The notes under the pieces are model-generated. The model saw nothing but the letters and a program-made list of their open reading frames with translations, did no database searches and was not told where the DNA came from. 64,000 bases of DNA from Caldinitratiruptor microaerophilus (lineage in GTDB: Bacteria; Bacillota; Sulfobacillia; Symbiobacteriales; ZC4RG38), in the NCBI RefSeq assembly GCF_025999835.1, contig NZ_AP025628.1, forward strand, positions 248,001 through 312,000, in the 5' to 3' direction. Of the stretch, positions 34,945-43,779 are shown piece by piece; positions within the stretch are counted from its first letter, which is position 1, and each line of letters opens with the position of its first letter. The position numbers and the translations under genes are program-made.

Positions 34945-35840
34945 GGAACCTGGTTGTGGGTTTCCTAGGATTCGGTGAGGTGGGGTTCCAGTTCTCCAGA
35001 GGGTTCCGCAAGAGTTGCGACGGTCCGATCCTGGCATACGACAGGGCGCAGAACTCGGCCGGCTACGGGGAACTGATCCGCCGCCGGGCAGAGGAGGTCC
35101 GCGTCGCACTCGTCGAGAGCCCGAGGCAACTGGCGGAGGACTGCGACATCTTACTAGCAGCCGTACCGGCCCAGTTTGCGGCCGATGCGGCTAGAGAGAT
35201 CTGTCCCTATCTGAGCCCCCGACATACCTACCTGGACGTGAGCGCCTCCGCCCCTGACAAGAAGCAGGAGATGGCAGACTTGATCAGGCCTACGGGGGCC
35301 GCCTTTGCGGACCTGGCCATCATCGGGCCGGTTAAGGTGCTCGGTCACCAGGTTCCCATCCTCGCGAGCGGTCGCGTCCCGGACGAGGTATATGCCACCC
35401 TGACGTCCTTGGGGATGCAGATCGAGCGGATCTCGGATAGACCCGGGGAGGCGTCGGCTATCAAACTGTGCCGCTCCGTCTTCACCAAGGGGCTAGAAGC
35501 CCTTCTGGTGGAGTGCGCCATGACGGCTCGCAAGGCGAAGGTGGACCGCAAGGTGCTGGAATCGATCCAGCACACTCTCTCCCAGCAGTCCTTCCTGGAC
35601 ACTGCGAACCGGTACATCACGGGCAATTCTATCCACGCTGACCGCCGGGTCCACGAGGTGGAGGAAGCCATGGCCATGATGGAGGCCATGGGGGTGGAAC
35701 CATTGGTGACTCGGGGCGTGTTGGAGCGCATGCGGTGGTGCCGGGCGGCCGGCGGAAGAGAGCATTTTGGGGGGGAGCAACCCGCTCGTTATGAGGATGT
35801 GGTCGATTTCTACCTGACAAAGGGGCCTGGGGGCAGATGA
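34941..35840 (+). CDS. 6-phosphogluconate dehydrogenase-like NAD(P)-binding protein (DUF1932 type)
   Basis: 299 residues. An N-terminal Rossmann domain with GFLGFGEVG (about 7-15) and a C-terminal helical DUF1932-like domain containing SAIKLCRSVFTKGLEALL with the conserved Lys near 177. The class belongs to the beta-hydroxyacid dehydrogenase superfamily; substrate unknown. TTG start with GGAGGGAGA just upstream, overlapping the PrpD stop; its own stop overlaps the Ldh2-type gene as ATGA. Confidence 0.78.
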   Translation: MRNLVVGFLGFGEVGFQFSRGFRKSCDGPILAYDRAQNSAGYGELIRRRAEEVRVALVESPRQLAEDCDILLAAVPAQFAADAAREICPYLSPRHTYLDVSASAPDKKQEMADLIRPTGAAFADLAIIGPVKVLGHQVPILASGRVPDEVYATLTSLGMQIERISDRPGEASAIKLCRSVFTKGLEALLVECAMTARKAKVDRKVLESIQHTLSQQSFLDTANRYITGNSIHADRRVHEVEEAMAMMEAMGVEPLVTRGVLERMRWCRAAGGREHFGGEQPARYEDVVDFYLTKGPGGR

Positions 35841-36883
35841 ACGTCGCACCCCACGAGTTGCAGGCATATGTGAGGGTCCTCTTCACCGCGGCAGGTCTAC
35901 CGGAGAACGACGCCGCCGTAGTCGCGGAGAACTTGGTCTTTGCGGACCTGCGGGGGGTTGAGTCCCATGGCGTATCCCGGGTACCGGTCTACCTGAGGCG
36001 ACTCCAAGAGGGAGCGATCAACCCGAGACCGTCGATCAAGGTCAGCGGTGTTCACGCCCTCTGTGCCGTAGACGGTGATGGCGGGATGGGGGCCGTCGTG
36101 GCCAGCCAAGCGATGCGGACGGTGTTGGAACAGGCCCGGCGCTTTGGCATCGGGGCTGCCTTCGTCCGCAATTCCAACCACTTCGGGATGGCGTCCTACT
36201 ACACTCTTATGGCCGCCCGAGAAGGAATGATCGGTATCGCCACCACGAACGCACCTCCAGCCATGGCGGCGTGGGGCGGAGTGGAGCCGGTGCTGGGTAC
36301 AAACCCGCTCTCCATCGCTTTTCCTGCCCCCGATGGAGGAGACCCAATCGTACTGGACATGGCAACAAGCACTGTGGCCCGAGGGAAGATCCGCCTCGCG
36401 GCGGACAGAGGGGAGCCGATTCCCCAGGGTTGGGCTCTGGATGCCTCAGGGAAGCCGACCACAGACCCTGCCGCAGCCCTGCAGGGCACCCTTTTCCCAC
36501 TCGGCGGGGTCAAGGGTTACTGTTTGGCGGTGGCGGTCGACCTGCTCTCCGGGGTCTTTGCTGGGGCGGGTTACGCCAACCGTTTGAAACAGATGTATGG
36601 ACGTGGAAGGGGGGTATGCGTACGAAGCCGGGTCGGGCATTTTCTCCTCGCCATCGACCCGGGGCAGGTTCAGCCACAGTCGGCAAGCGCCGACGCGCTA
36701 CGAGACTTCCGGGCTCGACTGCAGGGTGGCCCGAGGGCCGGGTCTGCGGAGATCCTCCTCCCGGGAGAACTGGAGGCCCGGTTTGAGCGGGTTCGTCGCC
36801 GAGACGGCATTCCGCTGAGCGAGCACACGCGGCGAGCGTTGGCCGAGGTCGCCCATGAACTTGGTATCAGCGCAAGGCTATGA
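35837..36883 (+). CDS. Ldh2/malate-lactate-sulfolactate dehydrogenase family oxidoreductase
   Basis: 348 residues of the NAD(P)-dependent Ldh2 (ComC/YlbC/AllD) family. Landmarks are the N-terminal ADLRGVESHGVSR with its catalytic-site residues, RNSNHFGMASYYT with the conserved His, GTNPLSIAFP and GGVKGYCLAVAVDLLSG. Known members oxidise 2-hydroxy acids such as malate, (R)-sulfolactate and ureidoglycolate; the sequence does not settle which. ATGA overlap with the upstream gene; the downstream lipoprotein gene starts 31 bp later. Confidence 0.86.
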   Translation: MNVAPHELQAYVRVLFTAAGLPENDAAVVAENLVFADLRGVESHGVSRVPVYLRRLQEGAINPRPSIKVSGVHALCAVDGDGGMGAVVASQAMRTVLEQARRFGIGAAFVRNSNHFGMASYYTLMAAREGMIGIATTNAPPAMAAWGGVEPVLGTNPLSIAFPAPDGGDPIVLDMATSTVARGKIRLAADRGEPIPQGWALDASGKPTTDPAAALQGTLFPLGGVKGYCLAVAVDLLSGVFAGAGYANRLKQMYGRGRGVCVRSRVGHFLLAIDPGQVQPQSASADALRDFRARLQGGPRAGSAEILLPGELEARFERVRRRDGIPLSEHTRRALAEVAHELGISARL

Positions 36884-36914
36884 TCTCATGGCAAGACAAG
36901 GAGGCGGAAAGTCG

Positions 36915-37952
36915 ATGCGGTCTCTGGGCAGGATGGCAGCTCTTGTCCTTTGCCTGCTCCTGGTCCTGACTACGATGGGCTGTGGGACCAAGAAGTCCGA
37001 GGCGCCGGCGAGTAGCGACCGGAGCGCTCCGGCGGGACACAGCGGTGCAGCCACCGACTTCCCCACCAAGGCTATCACCTTCATCATCCCCTATGACGCC
37101 GGCGGTGGCTCCGATGTGACTGCCCGGCTCCTGGCTGGCCTGATGGAGCAGGAGCTGAAGCAGCCCGTTGTCCCCGTCAATCGGCCGGGGGGCTCAGGTG
37201 CCGTCGGCCTCTCCGAACTGAAGAAGGCCGAGCCCGACGGGTACACCATCATGATCATCACGTCGTCGCTCTCCGCCCTTAAACCCATGGGCCGTTCGCC
37301 GTACGGCTCGGAGGACTTCGAGGTCATCGCTACGGTCCAGGCGGAGCCGTACGGCATTGCTGTGAAGACCGACTCGCCTTACAAGAGTTTCCAAGACCTG
37401 CTGAACGCTTCGAGAGCTAAGAAGCTAAACGTCGGCACCACAGCCATCGGTGGCAACAACTTCCTCGCTGCTACCCTTGTCAATAAGGTGACCAAGGCCA
37501 ACTTCAACCTTGTCCCATACGGTGGGGGCGCTGCCCCGGCGGTGGCGGACCTTGCGGGCGGTGTTTTGGATGCTACCTTCGGGTCGCCGACAGAGTTCCG
37601 GGCCCAGCTGGAGGCGGGAAACATCCGCGTCCTGGCCCTGACGGCCGCCAAGCGGATGCCAGCGCTGAAAGATGTGCCCACGTTCAAGGAGCTGGGGTAT
37701 GACGTCGAATTCGAGACCGTTCGAGTTGTACTTGCTCCCAAGGGTACACCCAAGGAGCGGATCGCTGTCCTGGAGAAGGCACTGGAAAAGGCGGCCAACT
37801 CACCGAAGTTTGTGGAGTTCATGGATAAGACTGGGTCCTACGTCCGCTTCCTGAATTCGATGGACACCCGGGAGTTCGTGAAGCAGCAGGACAAGGTGTA
37901 CTACGAGCTCCTCAAGGATTCCAACCTGCTGGCGGAGCAGCAGAAGAAGTAG
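36915..37952 (+). CDS. tctC: Tripartite tricarboxylate transporter substrate-binding lipoprotein (TctC/Bug)
   Basis: 345 residues. A signal peptide with a lipobox ending TTMGC (Cys at about residue 23) anchors it outside the membrane. The binding domain has the Bug-family start FPTKAITFIIPYDAGGGSD, NRPGGSGAVG and a C-terminal RVVLAPKGTP region. These proteins bind carboxylates (citrate, malate, tartrate, sulfolactate and others) for TctAB. ATG 36915 follows AAGGAGG; earlier in-frame ATGs at 36855 and 36888 lack such a site. TctB and TctA follow. Confidence 0.92.
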   Translation: MRSLGRMAALVLCLLLVLTTMGCGTKKSEAPASSDRSAPAGHSGAATDFPTKAITFIIPYDAGGGSDVTARLLAGLMEQELKQPVVPVNRPGGSGAVGLSELKKAEPDGYTIMIITSSLSALKPMGRSPYGSEDFEVIATVQAEPYGIAVKTDSPYKSFQDLLNASRAKKLNVGTTAIGGNNFLAATLVNKVTKANFNLVPYGGGAAPAVADLAGGVLDATFGSPTEFRAQLEAGNIRVLALTAAKRMPALKDVPTFKELGYDVEFETVRVVLAPKGTPKERIAVLEKALEKAANSPKFVEFMDKTGSYVRFLNSMDTREFVKQQDKVYYELLKDSNLLAEQQKK

Positions 37953-38080
37953 CCGGAGCAGGACGGGCACCGGATAGGGGCCGAACGACCAGCCAAGGCG
38001 GCCAGAAGCAGACGAGTCACAGTCCTCCAGCTGGCGGTTTCCGAAGTCCTGTGCGGGTTCTGGAGGGTGGGTGAACAGGC

Positions 38081-38506
38081 TTGCGAACAGGGGAGATCGT
38101 GATCAGCTTGGTTCTGGCCGGCTTTGGTCTGACGTTTTTCGCACTCGCTGATTTCGCCCGGACGGCGTACAACTCGGCGGACCTCGGTCCGAACTTCTAC
38201 CCCAGGCTGATCAGCCTCTTGCTGCTGTCCTTCAGCGTCATGCAGCTGATCATCTCGATTCGCAGAAAGGGTAAGGAAGAGTTCGAAGCGATCGCCTGGA
38301 GGTTGGTGGGAGGGGTTTTTCTCCTGATCTTCGGCTACGTCCTCCTCTGGGAAACCGGGTACGTCTGGCTCAACACGGTGTTCATCCTGATCCTGATGAT
38401 CATGGGCGGGGCACGGAAATGGTGGGTGCTCCTGACGACCAGCGCTGGCTATACGGCTCTGAGCTACTACGTCTTCGCCCGCATCCTCAACGTTCCCCTG
38501 CCGTAG
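38081..38506 (+). CDS. tctB: Tripartite tricarboxylate transporter small membrane subunit TctB
   Basis: 141 residues with four membrane segments, the size and topology of TctB. The motif DLGPNFYPRLIS after the first helix is typical of the family (GP..FP). TTG start at 38081 after a GGAGGG site. It lies between tctC and tctA in the standard order; the 128 bp after tctC hold no strong terminator. Confidence 0.85.
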   Translation: MRTGEIVISLVLAGFGLTFFALADFARTAYNSADLGPNFYPRLISLLLLSFSVMQLIISIRRKGKEEFEAIAWRLVGGVFLLIFGYVLLWETGYVWLNTVFILILMIMGGARKWWVLLTTSAGYTALSYYVFARILNVPLP

Positions 38507-38527
38507 GCTGCCGCTGGGGGTGTAAAC

Positions 38528-40045
38528 GTGCTTGAAAACTTGTTAAGCGGGTTTGTGCTCGTCGCACAGTGGCAAAACCTCCTGGCCATCCTGGTCGGGG
38601 CCCTTCTTGGCTACTTCGTGGGCGCCTTGCCGGGGCTGGGGCCGGCTGTATCCGTCGCTCTGCTCCTACCCTTTACCTACGACCTGTCCCCGCTGACGAG
38701 TTTGGCCTTGCTCACCGCGCTTTACGGAGCCGCCGAGTACGCGGGTTCCATCACCGCCGTCACGATCAACGTTCCGGGCGAGGCCTCCGCCACGCCCACC
38801 ACGTTCGACGGTTATCAGTTGACCCTCAAGGGGATGCCCGCCAAGGCCTTGGGCATCTCAATGATGGCCTCCTTCTACGCAGGGACCGTCAGTACTCTCG
38901 CGCTCTTCGCCCTCTCCGTGCCCCTGGCCAACGTCGCCCTGAAGTTCGGGCCGCCGGAGTATTTCGCGCTGGGCCTCTTCGGGTTGACGGTGGTGGCGAG
39001 CTTGGCCGGCAAGTCCTGGGTGAAGGGGACCATCTCCGTGCTGCTGGGCCTGCTGATCACCTCCGTGGGCCTCGACCCCATCACGGGCATGGCCCGCTAC
39101 GCCTACGTCCCCGAGTTGTACGAGGGTATCCCGCTGATCCCGGCACTGGTCGGGCTCTTCGCCATTTCGGAAGTGCTGGTCACCATGGAGGAAGTCACGA
39201 AGGGGAATGTGACCTATCGGAAGATCTCAGGTGCGCTGCCGACCCTGAAGGAATACCTAAGCACCCACATGGCGATGCTCAGGGGCACCATCATCGGCTT
39301 CCTGATCGGCGTGATTCCGGGGGCCGGAAAGGCCATCGCCTCCTTCATCGCCTACAACGAGGAAAAGAGAGTCTCGAAGCACCCGGAGAAGTTCGGCACC
39401 GGCGTGCTGGAGGGCGTCGCGGCCCCCGAAGCGGCCAACAACGCGGTGGTGAGCGGAGCCTTGGTACCGCTCCTCGCCCTCGGGATCCCGGGCTCCGCCA
39501 CCGCCGCGGTGCTAATCGGTGCCTTCATGATCCACGGCCTCCTGCCCGGGCCCATGCTATTCGTGAAGAATCCTGACCTGGTCTACGGCCTCTTCGCCGC
39601 CCTCCTGGTGGGCAACGTCTTCATGCTGGCCATAGGCCTGCTTGGCACGCAGCTCTGGGCCAGAGTCCTCACCATTCCCAAGTACGTCCTGATGCCCATC
39701 GTCCTTGCCGTCAGCCTGTTCGCGGCGTACGCCGAGTCCAACGACCGCTTCACCATGTGGCTGGCTGTTGGCTTCGGTGTGGTGGGCTATTTCATGCGCC
39801 GATTCGAATTCCCGGTCTCTCCGGTCGTACTGGCGATGGTACTTGGGGACATGATGGAAAGCTCCCTCCGCCGCACCCTGATCATCTCCGGCGGGAAATT
39901 GACCCTCCTGTTCACCCGCCCGGTGGCCCTTTCGATTCTGCTGCTCACGGCACTCTCGGTGGGTTACCAGGTTTACCGGGCCTTTCGCACCCGGAAGACT
40001 GAGACAGCGGTAGCCGAGCCTGTCCTTAGGCAGGCCGCCGAGTAA
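38528..40045 (+). CDS. tctA: Tripartite tricarboxylate transporter large membrane subunit TctA
   Basis: 505 residues with about twelve membrane segments. Both TctA signatures are seen: GALPGLGPAVSVALLLP with FTYDLSP near the N-terminus and the second-half repeat GVIPGAGKAIASFIAYNEEKR, plus GIPGSATAAVLIGAFMIHGL. With TctB and TctC it forms an ion-driven carboxylate importer. GTG start; an IorA-like gene follows after 15 bp. Confidence 0.94.
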   Translation: MLENLLSGFVLVAQWQNLLAILVGALLGYFVGALPGLGPAVSVALLLPFTYDLSPLTSLALLTALYGAAEYAGSITAVTINVPGEASATPTTFDGYQLTLKGMPAKALGISMMASFYAGTVSTLALFALSVPLANVALKFGPPEYFALGLFGLTVVASLAGKSWVKGTISVLLGLLITSVGLDPITGMARYAYVPELYEGIPLIPALVGLFAISEVLVTMEEVTKGNVTYRKISGALPTLKEYLSTHMAMLRGTIIGFLIGVIPGAGKAIASFIAYNEEKRVSKHPEKFGTGVLEGVAAPEAANNAVVSGALVPLLALGIPGSATAAVLIGAFMIHGLLPGPMLFVKNPDLVYGLFAALLVGNVFMLAIGLLGTQLWARVLTIPKYVLMPIVLAVSLFAAYAESNDRFTMWLAVGFGVVGYFMRRFEFPVSPVVLAMVLGDMMESSLRRTLIISGGKLTLLFTRPVALSILLLTALSVGYQVYRAFRTRKTETAVAEPVLRQAAE

Positions 40046-40060
40046 AGAGGAGGAAGCCAG

Positions 40061-41884
40061 ATGACGGCTGCCATGCGCCGACTGCTGACAGGCAACGAGG
40101 CCATCGCGCATGGAGCATTCCACGCCGGCGTCGGCTACGGGGGATGCTTTCCCGGCGGCCCCACCACGGAGGTGACGTACACCCTCCGGGACCTGGCAGC
40201 CGCCGCCGGGGGCAAGCCATACCTGGAGTGGGCCATTAACGAAAAAGTGGCCTTGGAGGCCGCATCGGGGGCCGCCATGAGCGGGGTCCGCTCGATCTCC
40301 GTCATGAAGCATTTCGGCGTCAACAACGCAGCCGACCAACTCTTCGCCGTGGCGCTGATGGGGGTACCTGGGCTGGTGCTGGTGGTTGGCGACGACCCCG
40401 GCGGCCACAGTTCCCACAGCGAGCAGGACACCAGGAACTACGCCTTCGCCGCGGAGCTGCCTCTCATCGAGCCTGCCAACCCTCAGGAGGCATATGACCT
40501 CATCCAGGCGGCCTTTGTCCTCTCGGAGCAGGCGAAGCTGCCGGTGTACTTCCGGACCGTCAAGTGGCTTTCCCACTGGGCGGCCCCGGTGGCCCTGACC
40601 AGTAGCCCCCGCACCCCGGTGGCCCGACCCGCCTGGGACGCCACCCAATACGAGACCCGCCCAGTGGTAGACAGGCACAGGGCCCTGCACGAAAAGCTGG
40701 TTGCAGTCGGCGACCTCGTCCGTTCCTGGACCTGCAACCGGACCGAGGGGCCCGAAGGCTCGGCCAGGATCGGCGTCGTCGCCGCAGGGTTCGCCTATAC
40801 CTACGTGCGGGAGGCCCTGGAGGTCCTTGGCCTTCGTGCGAGTGTGCCGCTATGCAAGGTCGCCACGCTCAACCCCCTCCCTGAGTGGGTCCTGGTCCCG
40901 TTCTTGAGCCGCTGCCAGCAGGTGCTGGTGGTAGAAGAGGGCGAGCCACTGGTACTCGACCGGCTGAAGCAACTCGCCCACACAGCCGGGCTGAATTGTC
41001 GCCTCACCCGGGGCACCGTCCCCACCGTGGGGGAGTTGACCCCGGATTCAGTTCTGGAGGCCATCGCCTCCCTGGCCGGGGTGGGCGTGGCTTCGCCTGC
41101 CCCACCGGCGTCGCTGAAGGCCCTGGCCGCCACCCTTCCCGAGCGCCAACCCGCTCCTCGTGCCGGCAACCCCCACCGTGCCACGTTCTACGCGGTGCGA
41201 CGCTTCATCAGGGAAGCCCCCCGACAGGTGATCTTCATGGGGGATGTCGGGGAAGCCCCGGTGGTGGCCCGGCGGTGGATGAAAAGCCACGCCACCATGG
41301 GGGGCGGGATCGGCATGGCCATCGGCGCCGCCGGGGCTGACCCCGATGTCATCGCCCTGACCACTTGCGGCGACGGCACCCTGTTAGGCTTCGCCCTCGG
41401 CGGGCTCGCCAGTGCCGTCTACAACCGGAACCGGGTGATCACTCTCATCTGCGACAACGGCACGATGGAGTCCACCGGCTGGCAGGAGACGGCCACCACC
41501 GGCCGGAACCTTACGGGTCCCGCTCCGGTGCTGGACATCCCCGGTACCTTGCGGGCGCTAGGGCTGGACCGGGTGGAGGAGGTCGATGCCCGGGACGCCG
41601 GTGCGGTGCTCGCTGCCCTGAACCGGTGCGCCGCCGAGAACGGCCCGACGGCAGTGGTGGCAGTGGGACGTTACACCGATGACTACCCGTATGTCTCGGT
41701 CGAGATCGACGAGGTCCAGGCCCCCGGCCTAAAGTCCTTCGTGGAGGACTTTGCCTGCCCTGCCCTGGGTTGGGACGGCCAGCGTGCCTATATCGACAAG
41801 GCGGCCTGCGTGTGCTGCGGCGATTGCGCCAGGGCCGCCCCGACTGGAGCGATCCGGGCCATTCCGAAGGGGGTGGCGAGATGA
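40061..41884 (+). CDS. Indolepyruvate ferredoxin oxidoreductase alpha-like protein, divergent
   Basis: 607 residues arranged like IorA: pyrimidine-binding part with LLTGNEAIAHGAFHAG and FPGGPTTE (usually YPGTPSSE), the MKHFGVNNAADQ block, a middle transketolase-like domain, and a thiamine-diphosphate part with CGDGTLLGF ending ICDNGTME. It would oxidise a 2-oxo acid to an acyl-CoA with ferredoxin. The C-terminal iron-sulfur region is reduced to one motif with three Cys (CVCCGDC) and Ala where the fourth Cys should precede Pro, whereas canonical IorA has two full clusters. It overlaps the beta-like gene as ATGA. Confidence 0.85.
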   Translation: MTAAMRRLLTGNEAIAHGAFHAGVGYGGCFPGGPTTEVTYTLRDLAAAAGGKPYLEWAINEKVALEAASGAAMSGVRSISVMKHFGVNNAADQLFAVALMGVPGLVLVVGDDPGGHSSHSEQDTRNYAFAAELPLIEPANPQEAYDLIQAAFVLSEQAKLPVYFRTVKWLSHWAAPVALTSSPRTPVARPAWDATQYETRPVVDRHRALHEKLVAVGDLVRSWTCNRTEGPEGSARIGVVAAGFAYTYVREALEVLGLRASVPLCKVATLNPLPEWVLVPFLSRCQQVLVVEEGEPLVLDRLKQLAHTAGLNCRLTRGTVPTVGELTPDSVLEAIASLAGVGVASPAPPASLKALAATLPERQPAPRAGNPHRATFYAVRRFIREAPRQVIFMGDVGEAPVVARRWMKSHATMGGGIGMAIGAAGADPDVIALTTCGDGTLLGFALGGLASAVYNRNRVITLICDNGTMESTGWQETATTGRNLTGPAPVLDIPGTLRALGLDRVEEVDARDAGAVLAALNRCAAENGPTAVVAVGRYTDDYPYVSVEIDEVQAPGLKSFVEDFACPALGWDGQRAYIDKAACVCCGDCARAAPTGAIRAIPKGVAR

Positions 41885-42348
41885 AGAGCGTTCAGATCGT
41901 GGTGGCCGGAGTGGCGGACCAGCCGGTGTACGAAATTGCCTCACGGCTGGCTGAGAAGGCGATGGGGCGTGGGTTGGATGTCGCCGTCTCTGGCTCGCCG
42001 GAGGCTCGGGCGGGCAAGGGCGTCACGGCTGTGGTGAGATGGGGCCAGGGAGCTCTGTCCCCTCTGGTTGGCAGAGGCAGGTGCACGGCCGTGATCGGCC
42101 TGGAAGCCCTGGAGGGCGTCCGACAGGCCGTAGCCCACTACTCGCCCGGGCTGACGTTGATACTGAGTACCCGACAGATCCCGCCCACCAGTGTGCTCCA
42201 CAAGGGGAAACGCTACCCCGACATGCGGGAGGCCACGAGAGAGCTGGAGACTGCAGGGATAAGGGTGATTTCGATAGACGCCGCAGGTAGGAGCGACATG
42301 GAGTTGGTACCGGAGATCGTGGAAGTGGCCGTATCTGTCTTGTTATGA
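41881..42348 (+). CDS. Indolepyruvate ferredoxin oxidoreductase beta-like protein, short
   Basis: 155 residues, about 40 shorter than typical IorB. It starts with SVQIVVAGVADQPVYEIASRLAEKA, the position where IorB has a glycine-rich GVGGQG motif, here changed to GVADQP. The context (ATGA overlaps on both sides) and overall alpha/beta pattern support the assignment as partner of the preceding alpha-like protein, but the glycine motif change suggests altered CoA or partner binding. Moderate certainty. Confidence 0.65.
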   Translation: MKSVQIVVAGVADQPVYEIASRLAEKAMGRGLDVAVSGSPEARAGKGVTAVVRWGQGALSPLVGRGRCTAVIGLEALEGVRQAVAHYSPGLTLILSTRQIPPTSVLHKGKRYPDMREATRELETAGIRVISIDAAGRSDMELVPEIVEVAVSVLL

Positions 42349-43751
42349 ACCGCATGGAATCGCTCCGGCGGCATTCCGTCGATGTGCCCTTGCTTCTGGG
42401 CCCTCCGGCAGCGGTGGTGGCGGGCAGCCTTCTCCTCGCTATGGGATTCCCGTGGCCCCAGGCCGGTATCGGGTCCATCTTGGTGCTCTCCATCGGCCTT
42501 TGGTCCAGTAGCACCCTGGCGCCGCCCCTGGCGGGGCTCATGGTGATCGCCCTCCTGCCCGTGCTCCGGGTCACCAACTTCGAGGCCGCCGTGGCGGGCC
42601 TTGCTTCGGGCACCGTGTGGCTCTTCCTCTCTGTCTCCATCCTCGCCATCGCCCTGCGGAAGGTCGGCATCGTCGCCTGGGTGGCAGACTGGGTGGTCCG
42701 GCTGGGACGGGGGAACGCCTCCCGGACTCTGTTGGCGATGATGGGGGCGATACTGCTCCTGACCACTGCCGTTCCCACTGCCGTCGCCCGCTCGGGCCTT
42801 GTGGCCCTCCTTCTGGACGGGATCGTTGCCGCCTACGGTCGGGAGCGGGAGGACATTCCTCGGGCCTTCGCCCTGGGGGCGGCCATGTCGGTCTTCGCCT
42901 TCCAGCTCAGCGTGATGACGGGTACGAACGGGGCGCTGTACGCCGTTGCCTGGTTTGAGCTGCATGGCCCCGTATCCATCACGTTTGGACGCTGGCTGGC
43001 GCTCATGGCCCCCCTTGGCATCATCCAGGCCCTGCTGGTCTGGTGGGTGCTGAGGCGCGAGTACCGGCTGGACCGGGTCCGGGTGGACCGAGCGACCGGA
43101 GGGCAGAAGAAGCTCCTGCTTTCGGGACAACAGGCCCGAGTGTTGGCCGTCTTCGCCGTCCTGCTCCTGGTCTGGGTCCTGGGACCATGGGCCGGACTGC
43201 CGATCCACCCCTACACCCTCCTGTTCGCGACGCTACTCTGTGTGCCCAAGGTGGGAGTCCTGGTCTGGGAGGACCTCAAGGAGGGCATACCCTGGGGAAC
43301 GGCCTTATTGCTGGCCTCTGCCATCGCCGTGGGAGACGCCTTCAAGCAAACCGGCATGGGTACCGTGTTGGGTGCGTACCTGACAGAGGCGATGGGCGGC
43401 ATCCCTGACTGGTTGGTCACCTTTGCCGTCCTGCTGGCGTTTCTCGTGGGCCGAATCCTCTTTGTCAACTTGCTCTCCTTGCTGGTCACCCTCCTGCCCC
43501 TAGTGGCCTCGGTCGGGCAGGACCTGGGATTCAACCCGGTCTGGCTCGTTCTCCTCGGCCTCTATACCGGGAGCATGGGGTTCTTCCTGCCTGCCCAGTC
43601 TCCGGTGGCCGTGACCCTGGCTGCCCAGGGAGATCTCCCGCTCGTCGAACTGAGCCGCCTGGGAATGCGCTTGGCCCCTCTATGGGTCGCTGTCCTCCTG
43701 GTGTCAGCCTACACCTGGTGGCCACTGTTAGGACTCCGCCCGTTCCCGTAA
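42345..43751 (+). CDS. SLC13/DASS-type anion transporter
   Basis: 468 residues with about twelve membrane segments. Two re-entrant-type motifs typical of divalent anion:sodium symporters are visible, TAVPTAVARSG in the first half and LPAQSPVAVTLAAQ in the second. Likely substrates are dicarboxylates or sulfate-like anions. It is unusual that this cluster carries a second importer besides TctCBA. ATGA overlap with the IorB-like gene indicates coupling. Confidence 0.8.
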   Translation: MNRMESLRRHSVDVPLLLGPPAAVVAGSLLLAMGFPWPQAGIGSILVLSIGLWSSSTLAPPLAGLMVIALLPVLRVTNFEAAVAGLASGTVWLFLSVSILAIALRKVGIVAWVADWVVRLGRGNASRTLLAMMGAILLLTTAVPTAVARSGLVALLLDGIVAAYGREREDIPRAFALGAAMSVFAFQLSVMTGTNGALYAVAWFELHGPVSITFGRWLALMAPLGIIQALLVWWVLRREYRLDRVRVDRATGGQKKLLLSGQQARVLAVFAVLLLVWVLGPWAGLPIHPYTLLFATLLCVPKVGVLVWEDLKEGIPWGTALLLASAIAVGDAFKQTGMGTVLGAYLTEAMGGIPDWLVTFAVLLAFLVGRILFVNLLSLLVTLLPLVASVGQDLGFNPVWLVLLGLYTGSMGFFLPAQSPVAVTLAAQGDLPLVELSRLGMRLAPLWVAVLLVSAYTWWPLLGLRPFP

Positions 43752-43779
43752 TACGACTGATGAGGAGGATCCAGTGTAG

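Noticed and set aside
38081-40045. Prophage or transposon explanation for the 31-46 kb block
   Set aside because: No integrase, transposase, flanking repeats or tRNA target is visible; transfer remains only an inference from composition and content.
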